DNA of 47,260 bases from an uncultured Haliea sp. (lineage in GTDB: Bacteria > Pseudomonadota > Gammaproteobacteria > Pseudomonadales > Halieaceae): positions 187,208 to 234,467 of the forward strand of contig CAJXUQ010000003.1 in NCBI GenBank assembly GCA_913061145.1, given 5' to 3'. Made by a program: the position numbers and the translations under genes. Shown here piece after piece: positions 9,620 through 17,504 of the stretch; positions within the stretch are counted from its first letter, which is position 1; each line of letters starts with the position of its first letter. Under the pieces are notes generated by a model. It saw only the letters and a list, made by a program, of their open reading frames with translations. It was not told the origin of the DNA and ran no database searches.

Positions 9620-11139
9620 TGCATCTTCGCCATGTCGCGGAACCGGTACAGCTCGGAAAGCCGGTAGCCGGTGTATTTGCCGATCAGCAGGATCACGCCG
9701 AGAAGACTGATCAGCAGCTCGGGGAAATTGAACGTCAGATGTTCTACCACCGGCACCGACATGGTGAGGTAGGCGAGCACGGCCACCAGAAGACTGCCAC
9801 CGCCCTGCATCATGACCTCACGTCCACCCTCTTCCTCCCACAGGATCGACATACGTTCGATGGTCCAGGACAGAATGATGGTGGGAAAGAAGGTGACTGT
9901 CAGTGCCTGGTCAACGCCGAGTTTATAACTGATCAGGGACAGCGCGGCCATCAGCAGCACCACCACAATCACCACCGCAGAGACGCGGGCCACCAGCAGC
10001 AGGTTGAGATGGCTGAGCCAGGACCGTATCCACAGCCCGACACTGACCAGCACCAGGAATATCGCCAACCCCACCCACAGCGTGGTTTGCAGGAAGGCCA
10101 GCGCAATCAGCACCGGCATGAAGGTCCCTGAGGTTTTGATGCCCACCAGTACCCGCATCATGACCACGACAAAGGCCGCAACCGGCAACAGCAGAATACC
10201 CTTGAAGATCCCCTGCTGCTCAACGGGCAAGGCGTAGATGGAAAAGTCCAGCAGGGCAAATTCGTCACTGCGCTCTTCCATGCTGACTACGGTCTTCGCC
10301 GACAGGCTGTTGCGTACCAGCGCGAACTCAAGTCTGGAGTCGCGGCCGCCCAACACGCGGAGCGCCGCGCCATTGCCCTGGCGCCAGACGAAAAAATCGT
10401 CGGGCAGGCCGGCTTGCCCGCTTTCCGGGTCAAAGACTTCCCAGTCACTGCCATCGTAGACCTGCAGCAGCGTGCTCAATGTCTGCCGCCGGCGACCGTC
10501 CTGCAGGGCAATGCCGCGCACGGGATAGGCGGGAATATCAACATAGGCCAGCACATCCAGCATGACGCGCAGCGGCGCATCGCTGTAGGTCCCCAGCAGG
10601 AACTCAGCGTCCTGGCTGGGCTCTGCACGGCGCAGCTCCTGGATCATCAGGGCGGTGAACGTGGCCGGGCTACTGGAGCGCTCCCGCAGGTCTGCCACGA
10701 AGCGCTCCATCGCCGCCTGCTGGTCGGCTTCGAGAAGGGGTGGATCAGGTGTTTCCACCGGCATATCGGGCAACTCGGCACGCCGCGCACGGTATACCTG
10801 TTGCTTGAAGTACAACGTTGTCGGGTGCTCCAGCAGTTGGCGCGACCAGCGTGCCACACGTCCATCCGCCTCCTCGAACACAGAGAAGCCGAAGCCGGAG
10901 GAGGCGAAATGCTCTTCCAGCGTTACCCAGCCGCCGAGCCCGGAGGGCAGCGCGAGGTCCACTTCGACCGGACCACTTGCCGGCTTGAAACTGACCTTGG
11001 TCTCGATGGTCCAGACCTCTCGCGACTCGCCCGGCCACAAGGGCAGGTCGAGCCCCACCACTTTGTACGCTGCTACAGCGATACCAAAAACAATCAGTGC
11101 GCCGGCGACAATGCCGACCTTTGCGCGGGATGCAATCAT
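9616..11139 (-). CDS. Inactive transglutaminase domain fused to seven-helix membrane domain
   Basis: A 507-residue inner-membrane protein. One N-terminal helix (about residues 7-29) is followed by a periplasmic region of roughly 280 residues with a transglutaminase-like fold (IPAYPVRGIAL, then YDGSDWEVFDPESGQ). Six or seven closely spaced hydrophobic helices follow from about residue 310 to the end. The transglutaminase lacks an obvious catalytic Cys, as is known for this family (UUP1/7TM_transglut). It is inferred to be a membrane sensor or scaffold for the ATP-grasp ligase and the retropepsin-like lipoprotein encoded on either side. Confidence 0.85.
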   Translation of the reverse strand: MIASRAKVGIVAGALIVFGIAVAAYKVVGLDLPLWPGESREVWTIETKVSFKPASGPVEVDLALPSGLGGWVTLEEHFASSGFGFSVFEEADGRVARWSRQLLEHPTTLYFKQQVYRARRAELPDMPVETPDPPLLEADQQAAMERFVADLRERSSSPATFTALMIQELRRAEPSQDAEFLLGTYSDAPLRVMLDVLAYVDIPAYPVRGIALQDGRRRQTLSTLLQVYDGSDWEVFDPESGQAGLPDDFFVWRQGNGAALRVLGGRDSRLEFALVRNSLSAKTVVSMEERSDEFALLDFSIYALPVEQQGIFKGILLLPVAAFVVVMMRVLVGIKTSGTFMPVLIALAFLQTTLWVGLAIFLVLVSVGLWIRSWLSHLNLLLVARVSAVVIVVVLLMAALSLISYKLGVDQALTVTFFPTIILSWTIERMSILWEEEGGREVMMQGGGSLLVAVLAYLTMSVPVVEHLTFNFPELLISLLGVILLIGKYTGYRLSELYRFRDMAKMQ

Positions 11140-11792
11140 GGGGCTGCCGGGTGCTCCAGGGTGTGACGCCGGCTGACATCGACAATCGCCACGTCAGTCA
11201 GCAGGTTGCGCCCCACCACAACCGGGTAGGGCATCTCGGTATTCTCGGACAGATTGACTTCAACCCGGGCCCGGTTGTCGCCCAGGGTGAGCCACATGCT
11301 GACGATATAATTGCGGCTGCTGTTGCCGTAGGCATCGACCGCCGAGGTGCGCCGCAACAAGGGTGCTTCCAGCGCGTGCTGCTCATCACTGGCGGGATCG
11401 ACCAGCACATAGCTCACGTAACGCTTGCCATCCTTTTCCAGTAGCCGTACATCCCGCGCCGCTATGATGGTGTGCTCACTCGCCGTGTCGATCACCGCCT
11501 CCAGGGTCAGGCCCGAAGGTTCCACGCGAACAAACTCCAGCACCCCGATAATCGGCAGTTCAAGCTCCCCCGCTGTCGACGGACGCGCGGGCACCGGCAC
11601 CGGAGCTGCGGGACGCAACACGATTTTCTCCAGTACCCGAGGTTCGGGGCACTCCTGCAGTGGGCAGATCGGGCACATGACAACCGGGGCTTCCGGGCAG
11701 ATGGGTGCCTGGTTAGCCTGTTCGGGTAACGCCTGGCAACCCGCCAGAAACCCGCACATCACCAGCGCTGTGACTTTGAATCGCAAAACCAT
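11136..11792 (-). CDS. Retropepsin-like aspartic protease lipoprotein (RimB/Zn_protease family)
   Basis: A 218-residue predicted lipoprotein (lipobox FLAGC, Cys19). After a Cys/Pro-rich linker with several CP pairs (residues about 31-52) comes a DUF785-type domain. Its catalytic-site motif AVIDTASEHTII matches the D-[ST]-[AG] signature of retropepsin-like proteases. The family is often annotated 'ATP-dependent zinc protease', but the sequence shows the aspartyl-protease motif instead. It is the first gene of the three-gene operon and ends in an ATGA overlap with the next. The substrate is unknown; peptide bonds made by the ATP-grasp partner are a reasonable guess. Confidence 0.82.
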   Translation of the reverse strand: MVLRFKVTALVMCGFLAGCQALPEQANQAPICPEAPVVMCPICPLQECPEPRVLEKIVLRPAAPVPVPARPSTAGELELPIIGVLEFVRVEPSGLTLEAVIDTASEHTIIAARDVRLLEKDGKRYVSYVLVDPASDEQHALEAPLLRRTSAVDAYGNSSRNYIVSMWLTLGDNRARVEVNLSENTEMPYPVVVGRNLLTDVAIVDVSRRHTLEHPAAP

Positions 11793-11835
11793 GAAATCCC
11801 CTTATCGCGGCCATCGTCGGAGGCCGCCTTTGGCG

Positions 11836-11847
11836 ACAGTATACTGT
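11836..11847. promoter_or_regulatory. 12-bp palindrome with -10-like core upstream of the protease operon
   Basis: A perfect palindrome ACAGTATACTGT lies 44 bp upstream of the protease start. Read on the minus strand it contains TATACT, a good -10 hexamer, but the -35 position has only the weak TGCTTT. It may be a promoter core or an operator. The 210-bp intergenic region 11793-12002 contains nothing else I recognise apart from the msrB promoter. Confidence 0.3.
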
Positions 11848-11916
11848 AGCGCCGCGCAGCAAAGCACCCGCACGGAAAGCGCAGTTTTTACATACCCGCG
11901 CAGCACTATGTCCCTC

Positions 11917-11945
11917 TTGATCTTGCCCCGGCTTGCCCCTACTGT
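11917..11945 (+). promoter_or_regulatory. Candidate sigma-70 promoter of msrB
   Basis: TTGATC (11917-11922) and TACTGT (11940-11945) are separated by exactly 17 bp. The pair lies 57 bp upstream of the msrB start codon in the intergenic region shared with the divergent protease operon. This is a consensus match by eye only. Confidence 0.4.
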
Positions 11946-12002
11946 GCGCCGAGCGGGCTCGCCGACGCGGGTGGACCCACCGATCACAGAGAGGATGCCG
12001 TC

Positions 12003-12467
12003 ATGATCACCTGGAACGAAATCTGCCGTCTCGCCAACGAAGGCAATCCGGAGCCTGACACGACCCTGCAGCGCAGCGATGCGGAATGGGCCGCGCTGCT
12101 GACCCCTGAACAGTATCATGTCACCCGTCAGGCCGGCACTGAACGCGCGTTCAGCAATGACATGTGCTCGCGCTTCGAGCCCGGCAACTACGCCTGCGTC
12201 TGCTGCGGCACTCTGCTGTTTGATGGTGAGCAGAAATTTGAATCCGGGAGCGGCTGGCCCTCCTTTACCCAGCCGGTAAAGGCCAACGTCATCGCCTACC
12301 ACAACGACCACAGCTTCGGTCGCTCGCGCATCGAGACGACCTGCAACACCTGTGGAGCGCACCTCGGACACGTATTCCCGGATGGGCCGCCGCCCAGCGG
12401 GCTGCGCTACTGCATGAACGCAGTCGCCCTGCACAAGCTTGAAGAGGACGGGGATGCCCCGGCATGA
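12003..12467 (+). CDS. msrB: Peptide-methionine (R)-S-oxide reductase
   Basis: A 154-residue MsrB, which reduces methionine-R-sulfoxide in proteins. The SelR domain is complete: zinc-binding pairs CVCC and CNTC, the GSGWPSF substrate motif, and the catalytic Cys in RYCMNAVAL. An extra N-terminal segment of about 30 residues (MITWNEICRLANEG) precedes the usual TPEQYHVTRQAGTERAF start of the domain. There is no signal peptide, so the enzyme is cytoplasmic. The stop codon overlaps the next gene's start (ATGA at 12464-12467). Confidence 0.93.
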   Translation: MITWNEICRLANEGNPEPDTTLQRSDAEWAALLTPEQYHVTRQAGTERAFSNDMCSRFEPGNYACVCCGTLLFDGEQKFESGSGWPSFTQPVKANVIAYHNDHSFGRSRIETTCNTCGAHLGHVFPDGPPPSGLRYCMNAVALHKLEEDGDAPA

Positions 12468-13153
12468 AGCGACTGCTGCTGATGTTCAGCCTCGCGGGAT
12501 TGACGGCCTGCGGCAGTCAGGGACAGCGCGCGCAGGAGGCCGTCACGGCGGCCCTGCCCGCTGTCGAGACCATCGAATTTCGCGGGCTCGCAGACTATCC
12601 CGGGGCCGTTGTCTGCGGAGACTACCGGTCTATCCAGCGCTATGGCGACACGCCGGGCTTCAAACCGTTCATTTTCCGGGCCGGTCAGGCTGACGTCTTG
12701 CCGACAGCCCAGGACATCACCGTGTTCTGCAGCGAAGACCCCGCTGCCGCCCTGTACGCGCTGACCGGCATCCAGACGCGCCCAACAGCCGGCAATGCGC
12801 TGCGCAAGATCGCCGAGGACCTGGGTCGGCTGCAGGCTGCGCTGGACGACTACTACAACGACGTCGCCACCTATCCACAAACCGACCCGGGACTGGAGAG
12901 CCTGCTTCGGCCTATCGGCAGCCTGCGCCGCGCAGGTCGGTTCAGGGAAGGCGGCTATCTGGACACAATCCCCCTCGACCCCTGGCAACGGCCCTACCGC
13001 TACAGCGCGCCCGAGTTTGCGGGCTCACGCCAGCCACCCTCACTGCTCACCCTTGGCGCCGACGATGCGCCTGGCGGCGAGGGCGAAAATGCGGATGTAT
13101 CCCTGAATGAACTGCACTACCTGCAGCACCTGCTGAAGATGTCCGGCCCGTGA
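12464..13153 (+). CDS. Lipoprotein with a C-terminal GspG-like (major pseudopilin) domain
   Basis: A 229-residue protein with a lipoprotein signal (LAGLTAC, Cys16). The middle region (about 30-95) is unrecognised. The last 115 residues resemble the soluble domain of the type II secretion pseudopilin GspG: ALRKIAEDLGRLQAALDDYYNDVATYPQTDPGLESLL, then LDTIPLDPWQRPYRY and a final LGADDAPGGEGENADV. True GspG proteins have a prepilin peptidase site and a hydrophobic helix, which are absent here; a lipid anchor takes their place. It overlaps msrB by 4 nt and the thioesterase gene by 4 nt, so all three are co-translated. Confidence 0.75.
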   Translation: MKRLLLMFSLAGLTACGSQGQRAQEAVTAALPAVETIEFRGLADYPGAVVCGDYRSIQRYGDTPGFKPFIFRAGQADVLPTAQDITVFCSEDPAAALYALTGIQTRPTAGNALRKIAEDLGRLQAALDDYYNDVATYPQTDPGLESLLRPIGSLRRAGRFREGGYLDTIPLDPWQRPYRYSAPEFAGSRQPPSLLTLGADDAPGGEGENADVSLNELHYLQHLLKMSGP

Positions 13154-13605
13154 CCGACAACCCACTCACCTACGGCAGCGACATCCTTGTACGGTTCAGT
13201 GATACCGATGCCCAGGGGCACCTGTACTTCGCAAACTACCTGGTCTACGCCGATGAGGTTGCCGGCTTCTACATGGAAGAGCTCGGCCTGGGTGCCATGA
13301 ACCCGCAAACCGCACCCTGCTTCATCTTCACCGTGAATATCAACTGCGACTATCTCGGCGAATGCCATGCGTATGAGACCGTGTCCGTGCGGGTGGGTTA
13401 TACCCGCCTGGGTCGCAGCAGTGCCGAACTCGCATTCACGCTGCACGAGAAGCACAGTGGTCGGCCCCTCGCCCGCGGCAGTCTCACCCAGGTATTCACG
13501 GACAAGCAGACCCGCAAATCCATCGCCATCCCCGCCCGGTTTCGCGACGCCATCCTTGCCCGCCAACCCGAACTCGGTGCCGGGCAGCCGGCGCAAACCA
13601 GTTGA
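13150..13605 (+). CDS. Acyl-CoA thioesterase, 4HBT (YbgC/FcbC-like) hotdog fold
   Basis: A 151-residue single-hotdog thioesterase. The N-terminal signature VRFSDTDAQGHLYFANYLVYADEV contains the catalytic Asp of the 4-hydroxybenzoyl-CoA thioesterase family. The start codon is a GTG at 13150 that overlaps the preceding stop (GTGA). It should hydrolyse an acyl-CoA; the substrate is unknown. Translational coupling to the msrB/lipoprotein pair has no obvious metabolic reason. Confidence 0.85.
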   Translation: MTDNPLTYGSDILVRFSDTDAQGHLYFANYLVYADEVAGFYMEELGLGAMNPQTAPCFIFTVNINCDYLGECHAYETVSVRVGYTRLGRSSAELAFTLHEKHSGRPLARGSLTQVFTDKQTRKSIAIPARFRDAILARQPELGAGQPAQTS

Positions 13606-13614
13606 CCACAGGAA

Positions 13615-13639
13615 CACCCTGCGCAACCATCGCAGGGTG
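13615..13639. repeat. Hairpin between thioesterase and TPR-sulfotransferase genes
   Basis: Perfect 9-bp arms CACCCTGCG/CGCAGGGTG are separated by 7 nt, just after the thioesterase stop. No T-run follows, so it is either a weak or Rho-aided terminator or an RNA-processing hairpin. A 12-bp palindrome CACACCGGTGTG lies nearby at 13649-13660. Confidence 0.5.
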
Positions 13640-13690
13640 GACGCTCGCCACACCGGTGTGCGTCAAGGCGTCGTAGCAGGACATCGGCTC

Positions 13691-15112
13691 ATGCCCCAGC
13701 GGCCGGATTACAAAACTGCCCTGAGCGTGATACGCGAGCAGGTGCAGAGCAAAGACTTCGCCCGCAGCCTGCGCGAGTCGGCTATGCTGCTCGAGCAGAA
13801 CAGCAATATCGCCGAGCTTTGGAGCCTGCAGGGACAGTCACTGCAGGGGCTGGGTCGACTGGCGGAGGCAGAGGCCTGCTACCGCACCGGTCTGGAACTC
13901 TGCAGCGGCGCACCGCGCCTGCTGGTCCAGCTCGGGCACCTGCTGAGCCGGCAGAATCGCGGCGAGGAAGCCTGTGACTGCTTCGCGCAGGCAATGGCTG
14001 CGGACGCCACCTTGACCGATGCATACCGCGGGCTGCTCAATTTCCGTGCCATTCCGCTGGACAGCCCGGAAGTCGCCACCCTGCTGAAACTGGCGCTGGA
14101 CACCGAGCGCAGTCACGCTGCCCGAGCACGAGCCCTGTTCCTGCTGGGGCAGATCTATACCGAATCCGGCCTCGACAATCCGGGCTTCGCCTTTTACGAG
14201 CAGGCAAACCGGTTTGCCGCGGCCGACCTGAAAGGCACGCGTGAGTACCAGGTATCCCCCAGCGCCGCAGGTATGGATCGGCCGTTTTTCAGCCGGTATC
14301 CCCGCAGGCAAGCCGCACCGCACTGCCCCCTGCTGGTGGTGGCGGGGCTGCCACGCTCGGGCAAGAGTCTCGTCGAAACGCTGCTCGCACAACATCCGGG
14401 TGTCGTCGCCGGTGGCGAACTCGCACTGGTGCGCAAACTGGCGGCGTCTTTACCGGCAGAGGGTAACCTGCACACCCAGGCCAAGAGACTCGTGGCACAG
14501 GCCGAGTCCCCGCTGCTGCAACTCTGCCCTCCCCTGGAGGGCGCTGGGGCGCGCTACCTCACCGACACGTCACCCGCGAACCTGAGCCGGCTGGGCTGGC
14601 TGGGGCTGTTGCACCCGGAAGTACCCGTAGTCCTGTGCAGGCGGGCTCCACTCGATCTGGGCCTGGCGCTGTTCTTCAAGAATTTCCGTAGCGGCCACCG
14701 CTACAGCTACCAACTCGCTACCATAGGCCGCGCCATGGCGTTGGCGGAGAAGCTCATCGACCACTGGCAGGCGGCCCTGCCGAACCCACTGTTGCAGGTG
14801 CAGTACGAGACCCTGGTACGTGAGCCCGACGTGGTGCGCAAAGCGCTGACGACGCTGCTGGCGCTCGACGATACAGGCAGAGCCGAGCAGCAGGCCCCTG
14901 GAACAGCCCGGACCTGGCGCATTTTCCCAAGCCGTTCGCTGGACTCCGTCGGGGAGATCAGTCCCGCGCTGGTCGGATTTGCGCACCGCTTTCGGCATCA
15001 ACTGGCGCCAATGATGCAGGCCTACACAGACGAACTCGCCCGACCGCGCCTGAGCAGCCCCCCGGAACCCCGGAGCTACCGGGAGCGTCGTCGCAAACGC
15101 AGCAGGGCGTGA
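13691..15112 (+). CDS. TPR-repeat sulfotransferase family protein
   Basis: A 473-residue two-domain protein. Residues about 15-190 form tetratricopeptide-like helices ([27 protein letters not shown] and following). From about residue 210 a sulfotransferase domain begins. Its 5'-phosphosulfate loop reads GLPRSGKS (residues 219-226), whereas the usual form is GxPRSGT; the Lys makes it match a Walker A pattern. Later motifs include [17 protein letters not shown] and [11 protein letters not shown], as in PAPS-dependent sulfotransferases. The C-terminus is Arg-rich. I chose the ATG at 13691, since upstream codons overlap the thioesterase gene. The acceptor molecule is unknown. Confidence 0.75.
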   Translation: MPQRPDYKTALSVIREQVQSKDFARSLRESAMLLEQNSNIAELWSLQGQSLQGLGRLAEAEACYRTGLELCSGAPRLLVQLGHLLSRQNRGEEACDCFAQAMAADATLTDAYRGLLNFRAIPLDSPEVATLLKLALDTERSHAARARALFLLGQIYTESGLDNPGFAFYEQANRFAAADLKGTREYQVSPSAAGMDRPFFSRYPRRQAAPHCPLLVVAGLPRSGKSLVETLLAQHPGVVAGGELALVRKLAASLPAEGNLHTQAKRLVAQAESPLLQLCPPLEGAGARYLTDTSPANLSRLGWLGLLHPEVPVVLCRRAPLDLGLALFFKNFRSGHRYSYQLATIGRAMALAEKLIDHWQAALPNPLLQVQYETLVREPDVVRKALTTLLALDDTGRAEQQAPGTARTWRIFPSRSLDSVGEISPALVGFAHRFRHQLAPMMQAYTDELARPRLSSPPEPRSYRERRRKRSRA

Positions 15113-15122
15113 CGGGCGCGCG

Positions 15123-15151
15123 TTGCACACGAGGCAATAGTCGACTAAAAT
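15123..15151 (+). promoter_or_regulatory. Sigma-70 promoter of the suf operon
   Basis: TTGCAC (15123-15128) and TAAAAT (15146-15151) are spaced by exactly 17 bp, about 115 bp before the sufB start. The -10 hexamer lies inside the IscR-type operator at 15137-15161, so occupancy by IscR would block RNA polymerase. Confidence 0.7.
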
Positions 15152-15161
15152 ACTCGGGTAT
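15137..15161. promoter_or_regulatory. IscR type 1 binding site at the suf promoter
   Basis: The 25-bp site starts ATAGTCGACT and ends ACTCGGGTAT with an AT-rich centre. It matches 24 of 25 positions of the enterobacterial IscR type 1 consensus (ATASYYGACT, RWWWY, AGTCRRSTAT); the only mismatch is C for G at 15153. Type 1 sites bind the [2Fe-2S] form of IscR, so suf would be repressed when clusters are plentiful. No iscR gene lies next to the operon, so the regulator must be encoded elsewhere. Confidence 0.75.
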
Positions 15162-15267
15162 TCACCGGCATCCTGGTCGAGCGTGTCGCCATCGGGGTGC
15201 AGCGCGTGCGAAAATACACGGAACCACGAGCCACCACTGTCACGCCCGCCAGCACAGGTCACTGATT

Positions 15268-16707
15268 ATGTCGCAGGAACACATCGAACACGCCATACGC
15301 AAGGAATATGCGGCGGGCTTCACCACCGACATCGAGTCAGACACTTTGCCGCCGGGCCTGAACGAAGACACCATCCGCTTCATTTCCGGTCGCAAGAACG
15401 AGCCTGAGTGGTTGCTTGAATGGCGACTTGAAGCCTATCGCGACTGGCTGAAGATGGCTGAGCCGTCTTGGGCACACGTGAACTACCCACCGGTCAAGTT
15501 CAACGAAATCTCGTATTTTTCCTCGCCGAAGGCGATGAAGGACCGCCCCCAGAGCCTGGACGAAGTCGACCCCCAGCTCATCGAGACCTACAACAAGCTG
15601 GGCATACCGCTGCACGAGCAAGCCGCCCTCGCCGGTGTCGCCGTCGATGCGGTGTTCGACTCGGTCTCCGTCACAACGACCTTCCGCGAAAAGCTCTGGG
15701 AGGCAGGCGTCATATTCTGTTCCATCTCGGAGGCGGTTCACGACTACCCTGAGCTGATCAAGAAGTACCTGGGCAGTGTGGTGCCGCGCAAGGACAACTT
15801 CTACGCGGCGCTCAACAGCGCGGTGTTCAGCGATGGTTCCTTCGTCTACATCCCCAAGGGTGTGCGCTGCCCCATGGAACTGTCCACCTACTTCCGCATC
15901 AATGAAGCCAACACCGGCCAGTTTGAGCGCACGCTGATCGTTGCCGACGAAGGTAGTCACGTCAGCTACCTTGAGGGTTGCACCGCTCCCATGCGCGACG
16001 AGAACCAGCTGCATGCCGCCGTGGTTGAGCTGGTGGCGCTGGATGGCGCGGAGATCAAATACTCCACGGTGCAAAACTGGTACCCGGGGGACGCCGACGG
16101 CAAAGGCGGCATCTACAACTTCGTGACCAAACGCGGCGTGGCGCACCGGGACTCGAAGATCTCCTGGACGCAGGTGGAAACCGGTTCGGCCATCACCTGG
16201 AAGTACCCGAGTTGCATACTGCGCGGTGACAACAGCGTCGGCGAATTTTACTCGGTTGCCCTGACCAACAATGCGCAACAGGCCGACACCGGCACCAAGA
16301 TGATTCACCTCGGCAAAAATACGCGCTCAACCATCATCTCCAAAGGCATATCGGCGGGCAAGAGTTCCAACGCCTATCGCGGCCTGGTGCGCATGAGCCC
16401 GCGGGCGGAGGGTGCGCGCAACTACACCCAGTGCGACTCACTGCTAATTGGTGATCGTTGCGCGGCGCACACCTTCCCCTACATCGAAAGCCGCAACCCC
16501 TCGGCTGTGGTTGAACACGAGGCAACGACCTCCAAGGTGAGCGATGACCAGCTGTACCTGTGCCAGCAGCGCGGCCTCGACGCAGAGAAAGCGGTCTCCA
16601 TGATCGTCAATGGCTTCTGCAAGGAAGTCTTCAGGGAACTGCCCATGGAGTTTGCCATGGAAGCAGGCAAGCTGCTGGAAGTGAGCCTCGAAGGTTCTGT
16701 CGGTTAA
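15268..16707 (+). CDS. sufB: Fe-S cluster scaffold subunit SufB
   Basis: A 479-residue SufB (E. coli 495). It is the scaffold on which nascent iron-sulfur clusters are built, in complex with SufC and SufD in the cytoplasm. The C-terminal core is well conserved: [13 protein letters not shown] with Cys398, corresponding to the essential E. coli Cys405, then [17 protein letters not shown] and [15 protein letters not shown]. The start is the ATG at 15268 ([18 protein letters not shown]); the frame is open upstream but carries the promoter. It is the first gene of the seven-gene suf operon. Confidence 0.96.
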   Translation: MSQEHIEHAIRKEYAAGFTTDIESDTLPPGLNEDTIRFISGRKNEPEWLLEWRLEAYRDWLKMAEPSWAHVNYPPVKFNEISYFSSPKAMKDRPQSLDEVDPQLIETYNKLGIPLHEQAALAGVAVDAVFDSVSVTTTFREKLWEAGVIFCSISEAVHDYPELIKKYLGSVVPRKDNFYAALNSAVFSDGSFVYIPKGVRCPMELSTYFRINEANTGQFERTLIVADEGSHVSYLEGCTAPMRDENQLHAAVVELVALDGAEIKYSTVQNWYPGDADGKGGIYNFVTKRGVAHRDSKISWTQVETGSAITWKYPSCILRGDNSVGEFYSVALTNNAQQADTGTKMIHLGKNTRSTIISKGISAGKSSNAYRGLVRMSPRAEGARNYTQCDSLLIGDRCAAHTFPYIESRNPSAVVEHEATTSKVSDDQLYLCQQRGLDAEKAVSMIVNGFCKEVFRELPMEFAMEAGKLLEVSLEGSVG

Positions 16708-16757
16708 ACCCATGACTAGTGTGCGGCGCCGCTGCCGCACTTCGGAGCAAGAAGACC

Positions 16758-17504
16758 ATGTTGAAGATCGACAACCTGCACGCCAGTGTAGAGAACAAAG
16801 CCATTCTGAAGGGCCTCGACCTCACCGTCGGCGCGGGCGAGGTCCATGCGATCATGGGGCCCAACGGTTCGGGCAAGAGCACGCTGGGTCACGTGCTGGC
16901 GGGTCGCCCCGGCTACACGGTCACGGCGGGCAGCGCACAGCTGCTGGGCCAGGATCTGTTAACACTCGACACTGAGGAGCGCGCGCACCTCGGACTGTTC
17001 CTCGCCTACCAGTACCCGGTGGAGATTCCGGGCGTCAGCAACATGGAATTTCTCAAGGCCTCCGTCGATGCCGTGCGTGAACACCGCAACGTGCCGGCGC
17101 TGGACAGTGTGTCTTTCATGAAGCAGGCCCGCGAGGCCTGCAAGGCCGTGAACCTGGACCAGGCATTCCTCAAGCGCGGCGTCAACGAGGGCTTTTCCGG
17201 CGGCGAGAAGAAACGCAACGAACTGATGCAGATGATGCTGCTGGCGCCAAAGCTCTGCATCATGGACGAAACCGACAGCGGACTGGATATCGACGCGCTG
17301 CAGGTGGTCGCCGATGGCATCAACGCCATGCGCAGCGCGGACCGCAGCTTTATTCTGGTGACGCATTACCAGCGCCTGCTCAATTTCATCAAGCCGGATC
17401 GGGTGCACGTGCTCTCTGGCGGTCGTATCGTGAAGTCCGGCGATCATTCACTGGCGCTGGAACTCGAGGAGCGTGGCTACGCCTGGCTGGAGGATGTCGC
17501 CTGA
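16758..17504 (+). CDS. sufC: Fe-S assembly ATPase SufC
   Basis: A 248-residue ABC-type ATPase that drives the SufBCD scaffold. Walker A is GPNGSGKST at residues 34-42, the signature is FSGGEKKRNEL, and Walker B is LCIMDETDSGLDID; the H-loop is in VTHYQR. The ATG at 16758 has GGAG/AAGA upstream and fits the family start MLKIDNLHASV. The stop TGA overlaps the start of sufD by one base. Confidence 0.96.
   Translation: MLKIDNLHASVENKAILKGLDLTVGAGEVHAIMGPNGSGKSTLGHVLAGRPGYTVTAGSAQLLGQDLLTLDTEERAHLGLFLAYQYPVEIPGVSNMEFLKASVDAVREHRNVPALDSVSFMKQAREACKAVNLDQAFLKRGVNEGFSGGEKKRNELMQMMLLAPKLCIMDETDSGLDIDALQVVADGINAMRSADRSFILVTHYQRLLNFIKPDRVHVLSGGRIVKSGDHSLALELEERGYAWLEDVA

Noticed and set aside
11802..12434. 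210-codon minus-strand frame opposite msrB and its promoter
   Set aside because: It has no recognisable family and overlaps a certain msrB gene and the intergenic region; an antisense shadow.
13649..13660. Palindrome CACACCGGTGTG as an operator for the TPR-sulfotransferase
   Set aside because: It is only 12 bp, with no promoter elements nearby; too weak to call.
13367..15112. A 581-residue version of the TPR-sulfotransferase
   Set aside because: The extra codons overlap the thioesterase gene in another frame; the ATG at 13691 begins the TPR-like sequence.
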